In this document: positions 1 through 8,433 of the stretch, piece by piece | Layout of the letters: each line of letters begins with the position of its first letter | Position numbering within the stretch: position 1 is the first letter of the stretch | NCBI GenBank assembly: GCA_903934295.1 | Contig: CAIZNI010000052.1 | Coordinates: 1-61,297 of the forward strand | DNA length: 61,297 nucleotides | Origin: an uncultured beta proteobacterium | GTDB taxonomy: Bacteria > Pseudomonadota > Gammaproteobacteria > Burkholderiales > Burkholderiaceae_E | Reading direction: 5' to 3' | The notes under the pieces: model-generated | What the model saw: the letters and a program-made list of their open reading frames with translations, nothing else | The model's database searches: none | What the model was told of the DNA's origin: nothing | Program-made: the position numbers and the translations under genes

Positions 1-1136
1 CGCGCCAGGCGGCGGCACGCGCGGCGCCGGCCGCCCCGGCGGCGACCCAGCCGGGGGGCGCACCCATCCTCGCCGCGCGCGCCTGGCTGCTGATCGACGT
101 CACCACCGGGCAGACGCTGGCCGCGTCGGAACCCGACCTGAAGGTCGATCCCGCCTCGCTCACCAAGCTGATGACCGCGCATCTGGTGTTCTCGGCGCTC
201 ACCGACAAGAAGCTCTCGGGCGATCAGCGCCCGCCGGTGTCGCAGACCGCCTGGAAAGCGATCGGCTCGCGCATGTTCGTCGACCCCGCCAACCCGGCGA
301 CGGTGAACGAACTGATGCAGGGCATGATCATCCAGTCGGGCAACGACGCGTCGGTCATCCTGGCCGAGGCGCTGGGGGGCACCGAGGCGGGCTTCGCCGA
401 GATGATGAACCGCGAGGCCAAGCGGCTGGGCATGGCCAACACCCAGTTCCGCAACGCCACCGGCCTGCCCGACCCCGGGCACTACTCCACCTCGCGCGAC
501 CTGGCGACCCTGGCGGTGCGCCTGATCAATGACCACCCGCAACTCTATGAGCTGTATTCGCGCAAGGAATACACCTACAACGGGATTCGCCAGCCCAACC
601 GCAACCGGTTGCTGTTCATCGACCCCAGCGTGGACGGCGTCAAAACTGGCCACACCGAGGCGGCGGGCTACTGCCTGATCGCATCGGCCCGGCGCGAGCA
701 GACCGGCACCGGTGTGCAGCGGCGCCTGCTCTCGGTGGTGGTGGGCACCGCGTCCGAGACGGCGCGCGCCGTCGAGAGCCAGAAGCTGCTCAACTGGGGC
801 TTCCAGGGCACCGAGGCGGTGAAGCTCTTCGCCAAGGACCAGCCCAGCGGCACCTACCGCGTCTGGAAGGGCACCGCCGACGAGGTCAAGGCCGGCTTCG
901 ACCGCGACATGCTGGTGGCGGTGCCGCGCGGCCAGGCCGCGGCGGTCAAGGCGGAAATCGAACGCGTGCAGCCGCTGGTGGCGCCGATCAGCCGCGGTCA
1001 GCGGATCGGCACCTTGAGGGTGCGACTGGGCGACCAGGTCCTGCTCGAGAGCCCGGTGCTCGCGCTGCAGGAGGTCGCTCAGGCGGGAATCTTCGGACGG
1101 GCCTGGGATACGATCCGACTCTGGATGGAGCGATGA
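1..1136 (+). CDS. dacC: D-alanyl-D-alanine carboxypeptidase (PBP5/6 family), 5' partial
   Basis: Periplasmic, membrane-anchored serine peptidase that trims the terminal D-Ala from peptidoglycan pentapeptides. The reading frame is open from base 3, so the start and signal peptide lie before the window. All three penicillin-binding motifs are visible: SxxK as SLTK (Ser codon at 156, Lys codon at 165), SxN as SGN near 342, and KTG near 640. The C-terminal beta-rich PBP5 domain follows, ending in a short amphipathic tail (IFGRAWDTIRLWMER) that would serve as the membrane anchor. The stop overlaps the next start in ATGA. DacA versus DacC cannot be decided from sequence alone. Confidence 0.95.
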   Translation, partial: RQAAARAAPAAPAATQPGGAPILAARAWLLIDVTTGQTLAASEPDLKVDPASLTKLMTAHLVFSALTDKKLSGDQRPPVSQTAWKAIGSRMFVDPANPATVNELMQGMIIQSGNDASVILAEALGGTEAGFAEMMNREAKRLGMANTQFRNATGLPDPGHYSTSRDLATLAVRLINDHPQLYELYSRKEYTYNGIRQPNRNRLLFIDPSVDGVKTGHTEAAGYCLIASARREQTGTGVQRRLLSVVVGTASETARAVESQKLLNWGFQGTEAVKLFAKDQPSGTYRVWKGTADEVKAGFDRDMLVAVPRGQAAAVKAEIERVQPLVAPISRGQRIGTLRVRLGDQVLLESPVLALQEVAQAGIFGRAWDTIRLWMER

Positions 1137-1987
1137 TGAGCGCAGATCAGACGGTATTTCTCAATGGTGAATTCCTGCCGATCGACCAGGCCCGCGTGCC
1201 GGTCCTCGATCGCGGTTTCATATTCGGCGACGGCATCTACGAGGTCGTGCCGGCCTACGGCGGGCGGCTGTTCCGCTGGCCGCAGCACCTGGCGCGCCTG
1301 CGCCGCAGCCTGGGCAAGATCCGCATCGACAACCCGCTCGATGACGCCGGCTGGACCCGGCTGGTCGAAGAACTGATCCGGCGTCACCCGTGGCGCGACC
1401 AGTTCATCTACCTCCAGGTCACCCGCGGCGTGGCGCGGCGTGATCACGCCTTCCCGAAGGACGCGACCCCGACGGTGTTCGCGATGGCCAGCGAACTGCA
1501 ACCGGTGCCGACGGCCCAACGCGAGCACGGCATCGCCGCGATCACCCTGCCCGACGAGCGCTGGCTGCACTGCGACATCAAGTCGATCTCGCTGCTGGGC
1601 AACGTGCTGGCCCGCCAGGCTGCCGTCGATGCCCAGGCGGTGGAGTGCGTGATGTTTCGCGACGGCTTCCTGACCGAGGGCTCGTCGTCCAATGTCTGGA
1701 TGGTGCGCCACGGCACGCTGTTCGGGCCGCCGCGCGATCACCTGATCCTCGAAGGCATCCGGGTCGGCCTGATGGATGAACTGTGTGCGAGCAGCGGGGT
1801 GCCGATGCAGACCCGACCGATCCTGCGCGAGGAGGTGCTGGCCGCCGACGAACTGCTGGTGAGCTCGGCGACCAAGGAAATCGTCCCGGTCACCCGGCTG
1901 GACGGCCAGCCGGTGGGCAAGGGTGTGCCGGGCCCTGTCTACCAGCGGCTGTTCGAGGCCTACCAGGCCGCCAAGCGGGCCGCCTGA
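1133..1987 (+). CDS. dat: D-amino acid aminotransferase (class IV PLP)
   Basis: Cytoplasmic fold-type IV PLP transaminase of 284 residues, the usual family length. The N-terminus has the class IV signature around residues 25-37 (LDRGFIFGDGIYEVV). The PLP lysine is in CDIKSISLLGN and the phosphate-binding TEGSSSNVW segment follows. A location between a D-Ala-D-Ala carboxypeptidase and ybeD is typical of D-alanine transaminases in betaproteobacteria and suggests recycling or supply of D-Ala and D-Glu for peptidoglycan. A branched-chain (IlvE-like) or aminodeoxychorismate lyase activity is less likely. The start overlaps the upstream stop by 4 bases; the stop overlaps the next start by 1 base. 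Confidence 0.9.
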   Translation: MMSADQTVFLNGEFLPIDQARVPVLDRGFIFGDGIYEVVPAYGGRLFRWPQHLARLRRSLGKIRIDNPLDDAGWTRLVEELIRRHPWRDQFIYLQVTRGVARRDHAFPKDATPTVFAMASELQPVPTAQREHGIAAITLPDERWLHCDIKSISLLGNVLARQAAVDAQAVECVMFRDGFLTEGSSSNVWMVRHGTLFGPPRDHLILEGIRVGLMDELCASSGVPMQTRPILREEVLAADELLVSSATKEIVPVTRLDGQPVGKGVPGPVYQRLFEAYQAAKRAA

Positions 1988-2304
1988 TGAGCAGCGAGCC
2001 CGCGCCGGGCGCCGATTCCACGGCGATCTCCGACACCTTCGACCGGATCGAGCAGCTGCTCGCCTTTCCGGCCGACTTTCCGCTGAAGGTGATGGGCGCC
2101 CGGGTCGACGGCTTCGCGCAGTCGATCGCCGAGCTCGCCTGTCACCATGTGCCCGGCTTCGATCCGGCCACCATCGAACTGCGCACCTCCTCCAAGGGCA
2201 CCTACCTGAGCCTGACGCTGCCGCTGCGGGTGAGTTCGCGCGCGCAGCTGGAAGCGCTGTACCGGGCGGTGGCGGGTCACCCCGGGGTCAAGGTGGTCCT
2301 GTAG
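1987..2304 (+). CDS. ybeD: YbeD/DUF493 family protein
   Basis: Small cytoplasmic protein of 105 residues with the DUF493 ferredoxin-like fold: FPADFPLKVMG near the start, then the KGTYLSLTLPLRV strand and a C-terminal HPGVKVVL strand. YbeD homologues usually sit between dacA/dat and lipB; here the order holds but two genes intervene before lipB. The biochemical role is not established; structural similarity to ACT-type regulatory domains has been noted for the family. The ATG shares its first base with the preceding TGA, indicating translational coupling. Confidence 0.9.
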   Translation: MSSEPAPGADSTAISDTFDRIEQLLAFPADFPLKVMGARVDGFAQSIAELACHHVPGFDPATIELRTSSKGTYLSLTLPLRVSSRAQLEALYRAVAGHPGVKVVL

Positions 2305-3257
2305 CCGCCGACCGCTCGCCGGCCGCCGCGCCGGGCCGGCCGACGGGCGCGGGACTGGGTCTGGCACTGGCGGCAGTCCTCGTCTGGGGGGCCCAGTTTC
2401 CGGTCGCCAAGGGTGCGCTCGCCGACATCGACGGCTACACGATCACCCTGCTGCGCTACGGCACCGCGGTGCTCGTCTTCCTGCCCCTGCTTGTCTGGCG
2501 CGAGGGTCGGGGGGCGCTGTCATTCGACGGCCACGGCTGGCGGGCCACGATCGCCGGCGTGGTCGGCATGGCCGGCTCGGCCCTGCTGGTCTTCGTCGGG
2601 CTGTCGATGACCCAGCCCGAGGTGGCGGTGATCATCATTTCACTGCAGCCGGCGATGACCGCGATCGTCCAGTGGCGGGTCCACGGGCAGCGCCCGTCAC
2701 GGTTCACCCTGGCGGCGATCGCGGCGGCCTTCGCCGGCGTGGTGCTGGTGGTGACCCGCGGCGGCGCCGCGCTGTCGGGCCTGGGGCCCGGCACCGGGGC
2801 ACGCGAACTGCTGGGCGACGCGATGGTGTTCGCCGGTGCGGCAGCGTGGGTGGCCTACACCACGCTCAGCCAGGGCTTTCGCGGCTGGAGCGCGCTGCGC
2901 CTGTCGACCCTGACCTGCGTCACCGCGCTGCCCCCGATCGGGCTGGCCTGGCTGGCAGCGTTCGCGCTCGACGCCGCGCCGCTGCAGTCCTGGGCCGCGA
3001 TCGGGCAGCACGGCTGGCGGATCGCCTATGTCTCGCTGGTCGGGGTGGTGGCCGGCATGTTCCTGTGGAATGCCGGCGTGCGCCGGCTCGGCGCGCTCGA
3101 TGCGGTGCTGGTGCTCAACCTCATGCCGGTGGTGACCTTCGCGATCCGCGCGCTGGAGGGGGCGCGCTTTCACCCGTTGCAACTCGCCGGCGCGGCGCTG
3201 GTGGTGGGCGCGCTGATCGCCAACAGCCTTCATGCCCGGCGCCGGCCGATGGCCTGA
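2301..3257 (+). CDS. EamA/DMT-family permease, start unclear
   Basis: Inner-membrane drug/metabolite transporter with two EamA repeats of about five transmembrane segments each. The first begins LGLALAAVLVWGAQFPVAK and the second around 2820 (GDAMVFAGAAAWVAYTT). The substrate is unknown. The frame clearly continues into the 3' end of ybeD, yet I find no ATG, GTG or TTG in frame between 1923 and about 2467. A start at 2467 would delete the first membrane helix. The coordinate given uses GTA at 2301, 4 bases after an AAGGTGG Shine-Dalgarno-like sequence; CTG codons near 2352 are alternatives. A base-call error is also possible. Confidence 0.8.
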   Translation, partial: VAADRSPAAAPGRPTGAGLGLALAAVLVWGAQFPVAKGALADIDGYTITLLRYGTAVLVFLPLLVWREGRGALSFDGHGWRATIAGVVGMAGSALLVFVGLSMTQPEVAVIIISLQPAMTAIVQWRVHGQRPSRFTLAAIAAAFAGVVLVVTRGGAALSGLGPGTGARELLGDAMVFAGAAAWVAYTTLSQGFRGWSALRLSTLTCVTALPPIGLAWLAAFALDAAPLQSWAAIGQHGWRIAYVSLVGVVAGMFLWNAGVRRLGALDAVLVLNLMPVVTFAIRALEGARFHPLQLAGAALVVGALIANSLHARRRPMA

Positions 3258-3355
3258 GCCGTCAGGCGACCCTTTCGCGCACGCGGTCCTGGCGCGCGGT
3301 TTTGGATAGACTGCTCGCTGCGCAATTCCCGCACCAACTCCATTCAAGGCAGACC

Positions 3356-3934
3356 ATGACCCTCCTGATCGCCGGACTGTTGCTCTTCCTGGGCGCCCAC
3401 TCGGTGCGCATTTTCGCCGACGACTGGCGCAGCGCGCGCCTCGCGCAATGGGGCGAGGGCGCCTGGAAGGGGTTGTATTCGCTGGCCTCGCTGGCCGGTC
3501 TGGGGCTGATCATCTGGGGCTATGGGCTGGCGCGCGCCACGCCGGTCGATCTCTGGCAGCCCCCGGTGTTCACCCGGCACCTGGCCTCGCTGCTCACCGT
3601 GCCGGCTTTCGTGCTGATGGCTGCCGTCTATGTGCCGGGCACCCGCCTGAAGGCGCGGCTGGGCCATCCGATGGTCCTGGCGGTCAAGCTCTGGGCGCTG
3701 GCGCACCTGCTGGCCAACGGGCGGCTCGCCGATGTGGTGCTGTTCGGCAGCTTCCTCGTCTGGGCGGCGTTCGATTTCCGCGCCGCGCGGGCGCGCGACC
3801 GGCGCGATGGCGTGATCCGGGTCAGCGGGCCGGCGAGCCGCGACGCGCTGGCCATCGCGATCGGCATCATCGCCTGGGCGGTGTTCGCGGTGGGGCTGCA
3901 CGGCTGGCTGATCGGCGTGCGGCCGTTCGGATGA
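3356..3934 (+). CDS. NnrU family integral membrane protein
   Basis: Protein of 192 residues with about five hydrophobic segments, beginning with [18 protein letters not shown], the family's conserved N-terminal helix with its His-Ser. NnrU proteins were named for a role in nitric-oxide/nitrite metabolism and resemble a cytochrome-associated membrane family. No denitrification gene is nearby, so that role is not supported here. The ATG at 3356 is about 100 bases after the EamA stop, and the stop overlaps lipB by 4 bases, so it is probably co-transcribed with lipB. Confidence 0.85.
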   Translation: MTLLIAGLLLFLGAHSVRIFADDWRSARLAQWGEGAWKGLYSLASLAGLGLIIWGYGLARATPVDLWQPPVFTRHLASLLTVPAFVLMAAVYVPGTRLKARLGHPMVLAVKLWALAHLLANGRLADVVLFGSFLVWAAFDFRAARARDRRDGVIRVSGPASRDALAIAIGIIAWAVFAVGLHGWLIGVRPFG

Positions 3935-4569
3935 TCGAGCCCCGGCCCTGGCGGCGCGAGCCCCTGCTCGCCTCGCTGACGGCAATGCGCGACTTCACCG
4001 CGCAGCGCACGCCCGACACCGCCGACGAGATCTGGCTGGTCGAGCACGAACCGGTCTTCACCCAGGGGCTGGCCGGCAAGCCCGAGCACCTGCTCGCCAC
4101 CGGCGACATCCCGGTGGTGGCCACCGAGCGCGGCGGGCAGGTCACCTACCATGGGCCGGGCCAGGTGGTGGCCTATGTCCTGCTCGATCTGCGGCGCAGC
4201 GGGCTGGGCGTGCGCGACCTCGTCTGCCGGCTGGAGCAGGCGGTGATCGACCTGGCCGCCGGGGTCGGCGTCCAGGCGGTTCGCCGGCCCGGCGCGCCCG
4301 GCGTTCATGTGGCGGCGCAGACCCCGCGGGAGGGCGGCGCCAAGTTTGCCTCGGTCGGTCTGAAGGTCAGCCGCGGCTGCACGTTTCACGGCATCGCCCT
4401 CAATGTGGCGATGGATCTGGCGCCCTTTGGCCGGATCAATCCCTGCGGCTACCCCGGCCTGGCGGTCACCGACCTGAGCCGCGCCAGCGGGGTAGCCCAG
4501 TCGCCGGCCGAACTGGCCCGCGCCCTGGGCAGCCGCCTGGCCAAGACCCTGTCCGGGCCGCAGGGCTAG
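3931..4569 (+). CDS. lipB: Octanoyltransferase LipB
   Basis: Transfers octanoate from octanoyl-ACP to the lipoyl domains of 2-oxoacid dehydrogenases and GcvH, the first step of lipoate synthesis, in the cytoplasm. The 212-residue protein has the family block [11 protein letters not shown] (residues 68-78), the catalytic lysine in KFASVGLKV (Lys145) and the acyl-accepting cysteine in NPCGYPGL (Cys172). The ATG overlaps the NnrU stop by 4 bases. lipA follows after 44 bases. Confidence 0.95.
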   Translation: MIEPRPWRREPLLASLTAMRDFTAQRTPDTADEIWLVEHEPVFTQGLAGKPEHLLATGDIPVVATERGGQVTYHGPGQVVAYVLLDLRRSGLGVRDLVCRLEQAVIDLAAGVGVQAVRRPGAPGVHVAAQTPREGGAKFASVGLKVSRGCTFHGIALNVAMDLAPFGRINPCGYPGLAVTDLSRASGVAQSPAELARALGSRLAKTLSGPQG

Positions 4570-4613
4570 AATCACGACGTGGCGCCGATTGGCGGCGCCG
4601 CCAGGAGTTGTCG

Positions 4614-5642
4614 ATGTCCCCGCCCGAATCCCCCGAAGCCGGCACACCCGCCGGCACGGCCTACGACCCCGCCGTCAAGCAGAAGGCCGCGGCCAAGACC
4701 TCGCGCATCCCGATCAAGGTGGTGCCGGCCGGTGAAGTCCTGAAGAAACCCGCCTGGATCCGGGTGAAGGCCGGCTCGAACAACACCCGCTTCCTGGAAA
4801 TCAAGGACATCCTGCGCCGCAACCGGCTGCACACCGTCTGCGAGGAGGCGAGTTGCCCGAACATCGGCGAATGCTTCGGCAAGGGCACCGCCACCTTCAT
4901 GATCATGGGCGACAAGTGCACCCGGCGCTGCCCGTTCTGCGACGTCGGCCACGGCCGGCCCGATCCGCTGGACGCCGACGAACCGGTCAACCTCGCCCGC
5001 ACCATCGCGCAGCTGCGCCTGTCATATGTGGTGATCACCAGCGTCGACCGCGACGACCTGCGCGACGGCGGCGCCCAGCACTTCGTCGACTGCATCCGCC
5101 AGGTGCGCGAGCACTCGCCCGCCACCCGCATCGAGGTGCTCACCCCCGATTTCCGCGGCCGCCTGGACCGCGCGCTGGCCATCCTCGAGGCCGCGCCACC
5201 CGATGTGATGAACCACAACCTGGAGACGGTTCCGCGGCTGTACCGCGAAGCGCGGCCCGGCTCCGACTACCAGCACTCGCTGGCGCTGCTCGCGCAGTTC
5301 CGCGAGCGGGTGCCCGGTGTGCCCACCAAGAGCGGCCTGATGGTCGGCCTGGGCGAGACCGACGACGAGATCCTCGAGACCATGCGCGACATGCGCCGCC
5401 ACCACATCGACATGCTCACGCTGGGCCAGTACCTGGCGCCCTCGAACGCCCACCTGCCGGTGCGCCGCTACGTCCATCCGGACACCTTCGCGATGTTCGA
5501 AGAGCAGGCCCGCGAGATGGGTTTCTCGCACGCCGCGGTCGGCCCGCTGGTGCGCTCGTCGTATCACGCCGACCAGCAGGCCTACGCCGCCGGCCTGCCC
5601 GCCCCGGCGGATGCCATGCCCGCCATCGGACAGACGTCATGA
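4614..5642 (+). CDS. lipA: Lipoyl synthase LipA
   Basis: Radical SAM enzyme that inserts two sulfurs into protein-bound octanoyl groups. The 342-residue protein has the auxiliary cluster cysteines 76, 81 and 87 ([12 protein letters not shown]), the radical SAM motif CTRRCPFC (Cys102, 106, 109) and the C-terminal RSSYHAD serine motif that ligates the auxiliary cluster. A TTG at 4608 is in frame but abuts the AGGAG ribosome site (4603-4607); ATG at 4614, 6 bases after it, is the better start. The stop overlaps hisC by 4 bases. Confidence 0.96.
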   Translation: MSPPESPEAGTPAGTAYDPAVKQKAAAKTSRIPIKVVPAGEVLKKPAWIRVKAGSNNTRFLEIKDILRRNRLHTVCEEASCPNIGECFGKGTATFMIMGDKCTRRCPFCDVGHGRPDPLDADEPVNLARTIAQLRLSYVVITSVDRDDLRDGGAQHFVDCIRQVREHSPATRIEVLTPDFRGRLDRALAILEAAPPDVMNHNLETVPRLYREARPGSDYQHSLALLAQFRERVPGVPTKSGLMVGLGETDDEILETMRDMRRHHIDMLTLGQYLAPSNAHLPVRRYVHPDTFAMFEEQAREMGFSHAAVGPLVRSSYHADQQAYAAGLPAPADAMPAIGQTS

Positions 5643-6712
5643 AGCTGCCCGCCCACCAGCGCTTCTGGAGCCCGGCGGTGCGCGGGCTGACGCCCTATGT
5701 GCCGGGCGAGCAGCCGACGATCGAGGGGCTGATCAAGCTGAACACCAATGAGCATCCAATGGGGCCTTCGCCAGCGGTGCTGGCGGCGATCCGGGCCGAA
5801 ACGGGCGACGCCCTGCGCCTGTACCCCGATCCCGACGCACGCGAACTCAAGCACGCGCTGGCCGAGCTGCACCGGCTGCAACCCGATCAGATCTTCGTGG
5901 GCAACGGCTCCGACGAAGTCCTCGCACACATCTTCCTGGGCCTGCTCGACCACGGCCGCCCGGTGCTCTTTCCCGACATCACCTACAGCTTCTATCCGGT
6001 CTACTGCGGGTTGTACGGCATCGACCATGCCCGCCCGCCGCTCGACGAGCAGTTCGCGGTACGGGTCGACGACTACCGGCGCGGCAACGGCGGCATCGTG
6101 CTGGCCAACCCCAACGCCCCGACCGGCCGGCTGCTGGCGCTGGCCGAGATCGAGCGGCTGCTCACCCTCAACCCCGATTCGGTGGTGGTGATCGACGAGG
6201 CCTATGTGGATTTCGGCGGCGAATCGGCCGTCGGGCTGATCGGCCAGTACCCGCAGCTGCTGGTGGTGCGGACGTTTTCAAAGTCGCGTTCGCTGGCCGG
6301 CTTGCGGGTCGGCTATGCGATGGGCGATCCGGGCCTGATCGAGGCCCTGGAGCGGGTGAAGAACAGCTTCAATTCCTATCCGCTGGATCGGCTGGCGATC
6401 GCCGCGGCGGTCGCCTCGGTACGCGATCCGGACTGGTTCGAACGCAGCTGCGCCCTGGTGATCCGCGAGCGCGAGGCAATGCGCGAGCGGCTGCAGGCGC
6501 GCGGGTTCGAGGTGCTGCCCTCATGCGCCAACTTCTTGCTTGCCCGGCACCCGCAGCACGAGGGCGCCGCGCTGCAGGCGGGCCTTCGTGAGCGGCGGAT
6601 TCTGGTGCGCCACTTCAAGGCGCCGCGCCTGGACCCGTTCCTGCGGATCTCGGTGGGCACCGAGGCGCAGGGACTGGCGCTGGACGACGCGCTGGCGCAG
6701 ATCCTGGCTTAG
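5639..6712 (+). CDS. hisC: Histidinol-phosphate aminotransferase HisC
   Basis: PLP-dependent fold-type I enzyme of histidine biosynthesis that converts imidazole acetol phosphate plus Glu to histidinol phosphate. In 357 residues it shows LNTNEHP near the N-terminus, the [10 protein letters not shown] block holding the PLP-pyridine aspartate (Asp186), and the Schiff-base lysine in [11 protein letters not shown] (Lys215). It is at the end of the lip operon, with its ATG overlapping the lipA stop. Related aromatic or other aminotransferases share these motifs, so the histidine assignment is probable rather than proven. Confidence 0.88.
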   Translation: MKLPAHQRFWSPAVRGLTPYVPGEQPTIEGLIKLNTNEHPMGPSPAVLAAIRAETGDALRLYPDPDARELKHALAELHRLQPDQIFVGNGSDEVLAHIFLGLLDHGRPVLFPDITYSFYPVYCGLYGIDHARPPLDEQFAVRVDDYRRGNGGIVLANPNAPTGRLLALAEIERLLTLNPDSVVVIDEAYVDFGGESAVGLIGQYPQLLVVRTFSKSRSLAGLRVGYAMGDPGLIEALERVKNSFNSYPLDRLAIAAAVASVRDPDWFERSCALVIREREAMRERLQARGFEVLPSCANFLLARHPQHEGAALQAGLRERRILVRHFKAPRLDPFLRISVGTEAQGLALDDALAQILA

Positions 6713-7695
6713 GCGGCGACCCGGGCGCGGGTCGCCTTCGCCAGCAGTTCCTGGCGGGCGGTCTCGTACTCGCGCTGCAGGCGCGCGACCAGATCGCCCG
6801 CGCCTTCGATGGCCTTGACCGCGCCGATGCCCTGGCCGCAACCCCAGATCTCTTTCCAGGCCTTCGGCTTCTCCCGGTCGGAGCCGAAGTTCATCTTGCT
6901 CGGATCGCTGACCGGCAGGTTGTCGGGATCCATGCCGGCCTTGATGACCGAGGGCTTCAGATAATTGCCGTGCACGCCGGTGAACAGGTTGGTGTAGAGG
7001 ATGTCCTCGGCCGCGCTGTCGACGATCATCTGCTTGTAGCCCTCGACCGCGTTGGCTTCGCGGGTGGCGATGAACGCCGAGCCGATGTAGGCCAGATCGG
7101 CGCCCATCGCCTGGGCCGCCAGCACTGCATGGCCGTTGGCGATCGAACCCGACAGCAGCACCGGGCCGTCGAACCACTCGCGGATTTCCTGGATCAGCGC
7201 AAACGGCGACAGCGTGCCGGCATGGCCGCCCGCGCCCGCCGCCACCGCGATCAGGCCGTCAGCGCCTTTTTCGATCGCCTTGTGGGCGTGCTTGTTGTTG
7301 ATGATGTCGTGCAGCACGATGCCACCATAGGAGTGCACCGTGTCGTTCAACTCGGGCCGCGCGCCCAGCGAGGTGATGACGATCGGCACCTTGTACTTCA
7401 CGCACATTTCCAGGTCGTGATCGAGCCGGTCGTTGCTCTTGTGGACGATCTGGTTGACCGCGAAGGGCGCCGACGGCGCATCCGGGTGCGCACGGTCGTA
7501 TTCGGCCAGCTCGGTGGTGATGCGGATCAGCCATTCCTCAAGCATCTCCTTGGGCCGGGCATTGAGGGCCGGGAACGACCCGACGATGCCGGCCTTGCAC
7601 TGGGCGATGACCAGATCGGGGTTGGAGATGATGAACAGCGGCGAGGCCACGACGGGCAGGCGCAGGCGGTCACGAAGGATGGGGGGCAGGCTCAT
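6709..7695 (-). CDS. Nitronate monooxygenase family flavoprotein (copy 1)
   Basis: FMN-dependent TIM-barrel protein of the NMO/2-nitropropane dioxygenase family, 328 residues. The N-terminal strand [14 protein letters not shown], the AGAGGHAG phosphate/flavin loop with the candidate catalytic His158, and the [14 protein letters not shown] block are all present. Class members oxidise alkyl nitronates, but many act as NADH:quinone reductases, so the substrate is not fixed. The stop is convergent with and overlaps hisC by 4 bases. It lies 93 bases downstream of the LysR-domain gene on the same strand and is probably in the riboswitch-led transcript. Confidence 0.88.
   Translation of the reverse strand: MSLPPILRDRLRLPVVASPLFIISNPDLVIAQCKAGIVGSFPALNARPKEMLEEWLIRITTELAEYDRAHPDAPSAPFAVNQIVHKSNDRLDHDLEMCVKYKVPIVITSLGARPELNDTVHSYGGIVLHDIINNKHAHKAIEKGADGLIAVAAGAGGHAGTLSPFALIQEIREWFDGPVLLSGSIANGHAVLAAQAMGADLAYIGSAFIATREANAVEGYKQMIVDSAAEDILYTNLFTGVHGNYLKPSVIKAGMDPDNLPVSDPSKMNFGSDREKPKAWKEIWGCGQGIGAVKAIEGAGDLVARLQREYETARQELLAKATRARVAA
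6715..6736 (+). terminator. GC-rich hairpin just after hisC
   Basis: A perfect 8-base inverted repeat, GGCGACCC and GGGTCGCC, with a 6-base loop starts 2 bases after the hisC stop. It has no U-run, so it may be only a weak terminator or mRNA 3' stabiliser. It also encodes the last residues of the convergent nitronate monooxygenase. Confidence 0.35.
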
Positions 7696-7788
7696 GGGTG
7701 GGCGATCGCAGTCGTTGCTGGGAATCCTCGAAGGTACGTGCAGGTCGGCGCCGCCGTCAAATGGAAGATGCCCGGGCTCCGGCTGCGG

Positions 7789-8106
7789 TCAGGCGGCTTC
7801 CCGGGTTGCGGAACAACGGCGGGCCAGGCGGTCGTCCAGATCCTCGAAGGTCGAGAACAGCACGCGGCAGGTCTCGTAGACCTCCTCGCCGGCGGCGGTC
7901 AGACGAAGGCCCCGGCCATCGCGCTCGAACAGGATCTGGCCCAGCGACTCGGAGAGCTTGCGGATGTGGATCGAGACAGTGGGCTGCGACTGGTGGAGCT
8001 GTTCAGCGGCGCGCGAGCAGCTGCCCAGGCGGGCGGTGGCTTCGAAGGCCACCAGTTGCGGCAAGGTGCCGTGACGCAGATATCGACGAAGACGAGCGCG
8101 TTCCAT
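7789..8106 (-). CDS. Stand-alone LysR-type DNA-binding domain
   Basis: A 105-residue protein containing only the winged helix-turn-helix of a LysR regulator: LPQLVAFEATARLGSCSRAAEQL, then QSQPTVSIHIRKLSESLG and the wing (LFERDGRGLRLTAAG). It ends at a TGA just after the linker-helix region, so the roughly 200-residue effector-binding domain is missing. Only 93 bases separate it from the nitronate monooxygenase, too few to hold that domain in another frame. It may be a truncated regulator, or a functional short DNA-binding protein that dimerises through its linker helix. The ATG follows an AAGGGGTG sequence and a yybP-ykoY riboswitch leader. Confidence 0.75.
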   Translation of the reverse strand: MERARLRRYLRHGTLPQLVAFEATARLGSCSRAAEQLHQSQPTVSIHIRKLSESLGQILFERDGRGLRLTAAGEEVYETCRVLFSTFEDLDDRLARRCSATREAA

Positions 8107-8133
8107 CCATCACCCCTTTGGTGGTGAAAGGCG

Positions 8134-8161
8134 AAAAACCGCTACGCTGTTGACGTGGCGG
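8134..8161 (-). terminator. Candidate intrinsic terminator in riboswitch leader
   Basis: On the minus strand CCGC and GCGG, extended by ACG and CGT across a one-base mismatch, form a hairpin followed at once by five T residues. It is about 55 bases downstream of the riboswitch core and 28 bases before the LysR-domain start. It could be an attenuator that serves as part of the expression platform. Confidence 0.4.
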
Positions 8162-8216
8162 ACCATGCCCCGAGGACCACCCTGCGCCGGACGGCTGTCG
8201 GGCGGAAGGAATCCGT

Positions 8217-8332
8217 GGCAAAGGTCTCGCTTGCAGGCTGCCCGTCGGCTGCTGCCACCTGGACCGGGAGACACCGCGGAAAGCGGCACCACCGTACTGA
8301 CGACCCAGATGAAAAAAGCTACTCCCCTTTGA
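8217..8332 (-). ncRNA. yybP-ykoY (Mn2+) riboswitch
   Basis: Read on the minus strand, this leader has the hallmark 5' sequence AAAGGGGAGTAGC (8330-8318), the middle element GTCGTCA (8304-8298) and the 3' element GCGAGACCTTTG (8230-8219). CAAAGG (8331-8326) pairs with CCTTTG (8224-8219) to close helix P1. These are the conserved elements of the manganese-sensing yybP-ykoY class, which turns on Mn2+ exporters and related genes. A sigma70-like promoter lies just upstream. Unusually the next gene downstream is the LysR-type domain, while the TerC gene, a common yybP-ykoY target, lies on the other side and on the other strand. Confidence 0.8.
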
Positions 8333-8349
8333 GGGGGGAAGCGCGCCAG

Positions 8350-8378
8350 TTTATGATCGGAGCGTTTCCTGAGGTCAA
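8350..8378 (-). promoter_or_regulatory. Sigma70-type promoter for the riboswitch transcript
   Basis: On the minus strand a -35 element TTGACC (8378-8373) is followed after exactly 17 bases by CATAAA (8355-8350) as -10. Transcription would start near 8343, about 10 bases before the riboswitch helix P1. Confidence 0.6.
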
Positions 8379-8433
8379 AGTAGCGCAGGCCCACCCGCTG
8401 CGCAAGACCTTGCGTCGGTCGACGCCGTGCGCG

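Noticed and set aside
8181-8300. Cobalamin riboswitch on the plus strand
   Set aside because: Fragments such as AATCCG and GCTGCCACC appear, but the conserved GCCACTG box and order of elements are absent. The same bases are explained by the minus-strand yybP-ykoY element.
8326-8420. A second yybP-ykoY riboswitch on the plus strand in front of terC
   Set aside because: GCGCAAGACCTTGCG (8400-8414) resembles the 3' consensus, but it forms its own small hairpin, and the 5' GGGGAGTAGC element and a matching P1 strand are missing on this strand.
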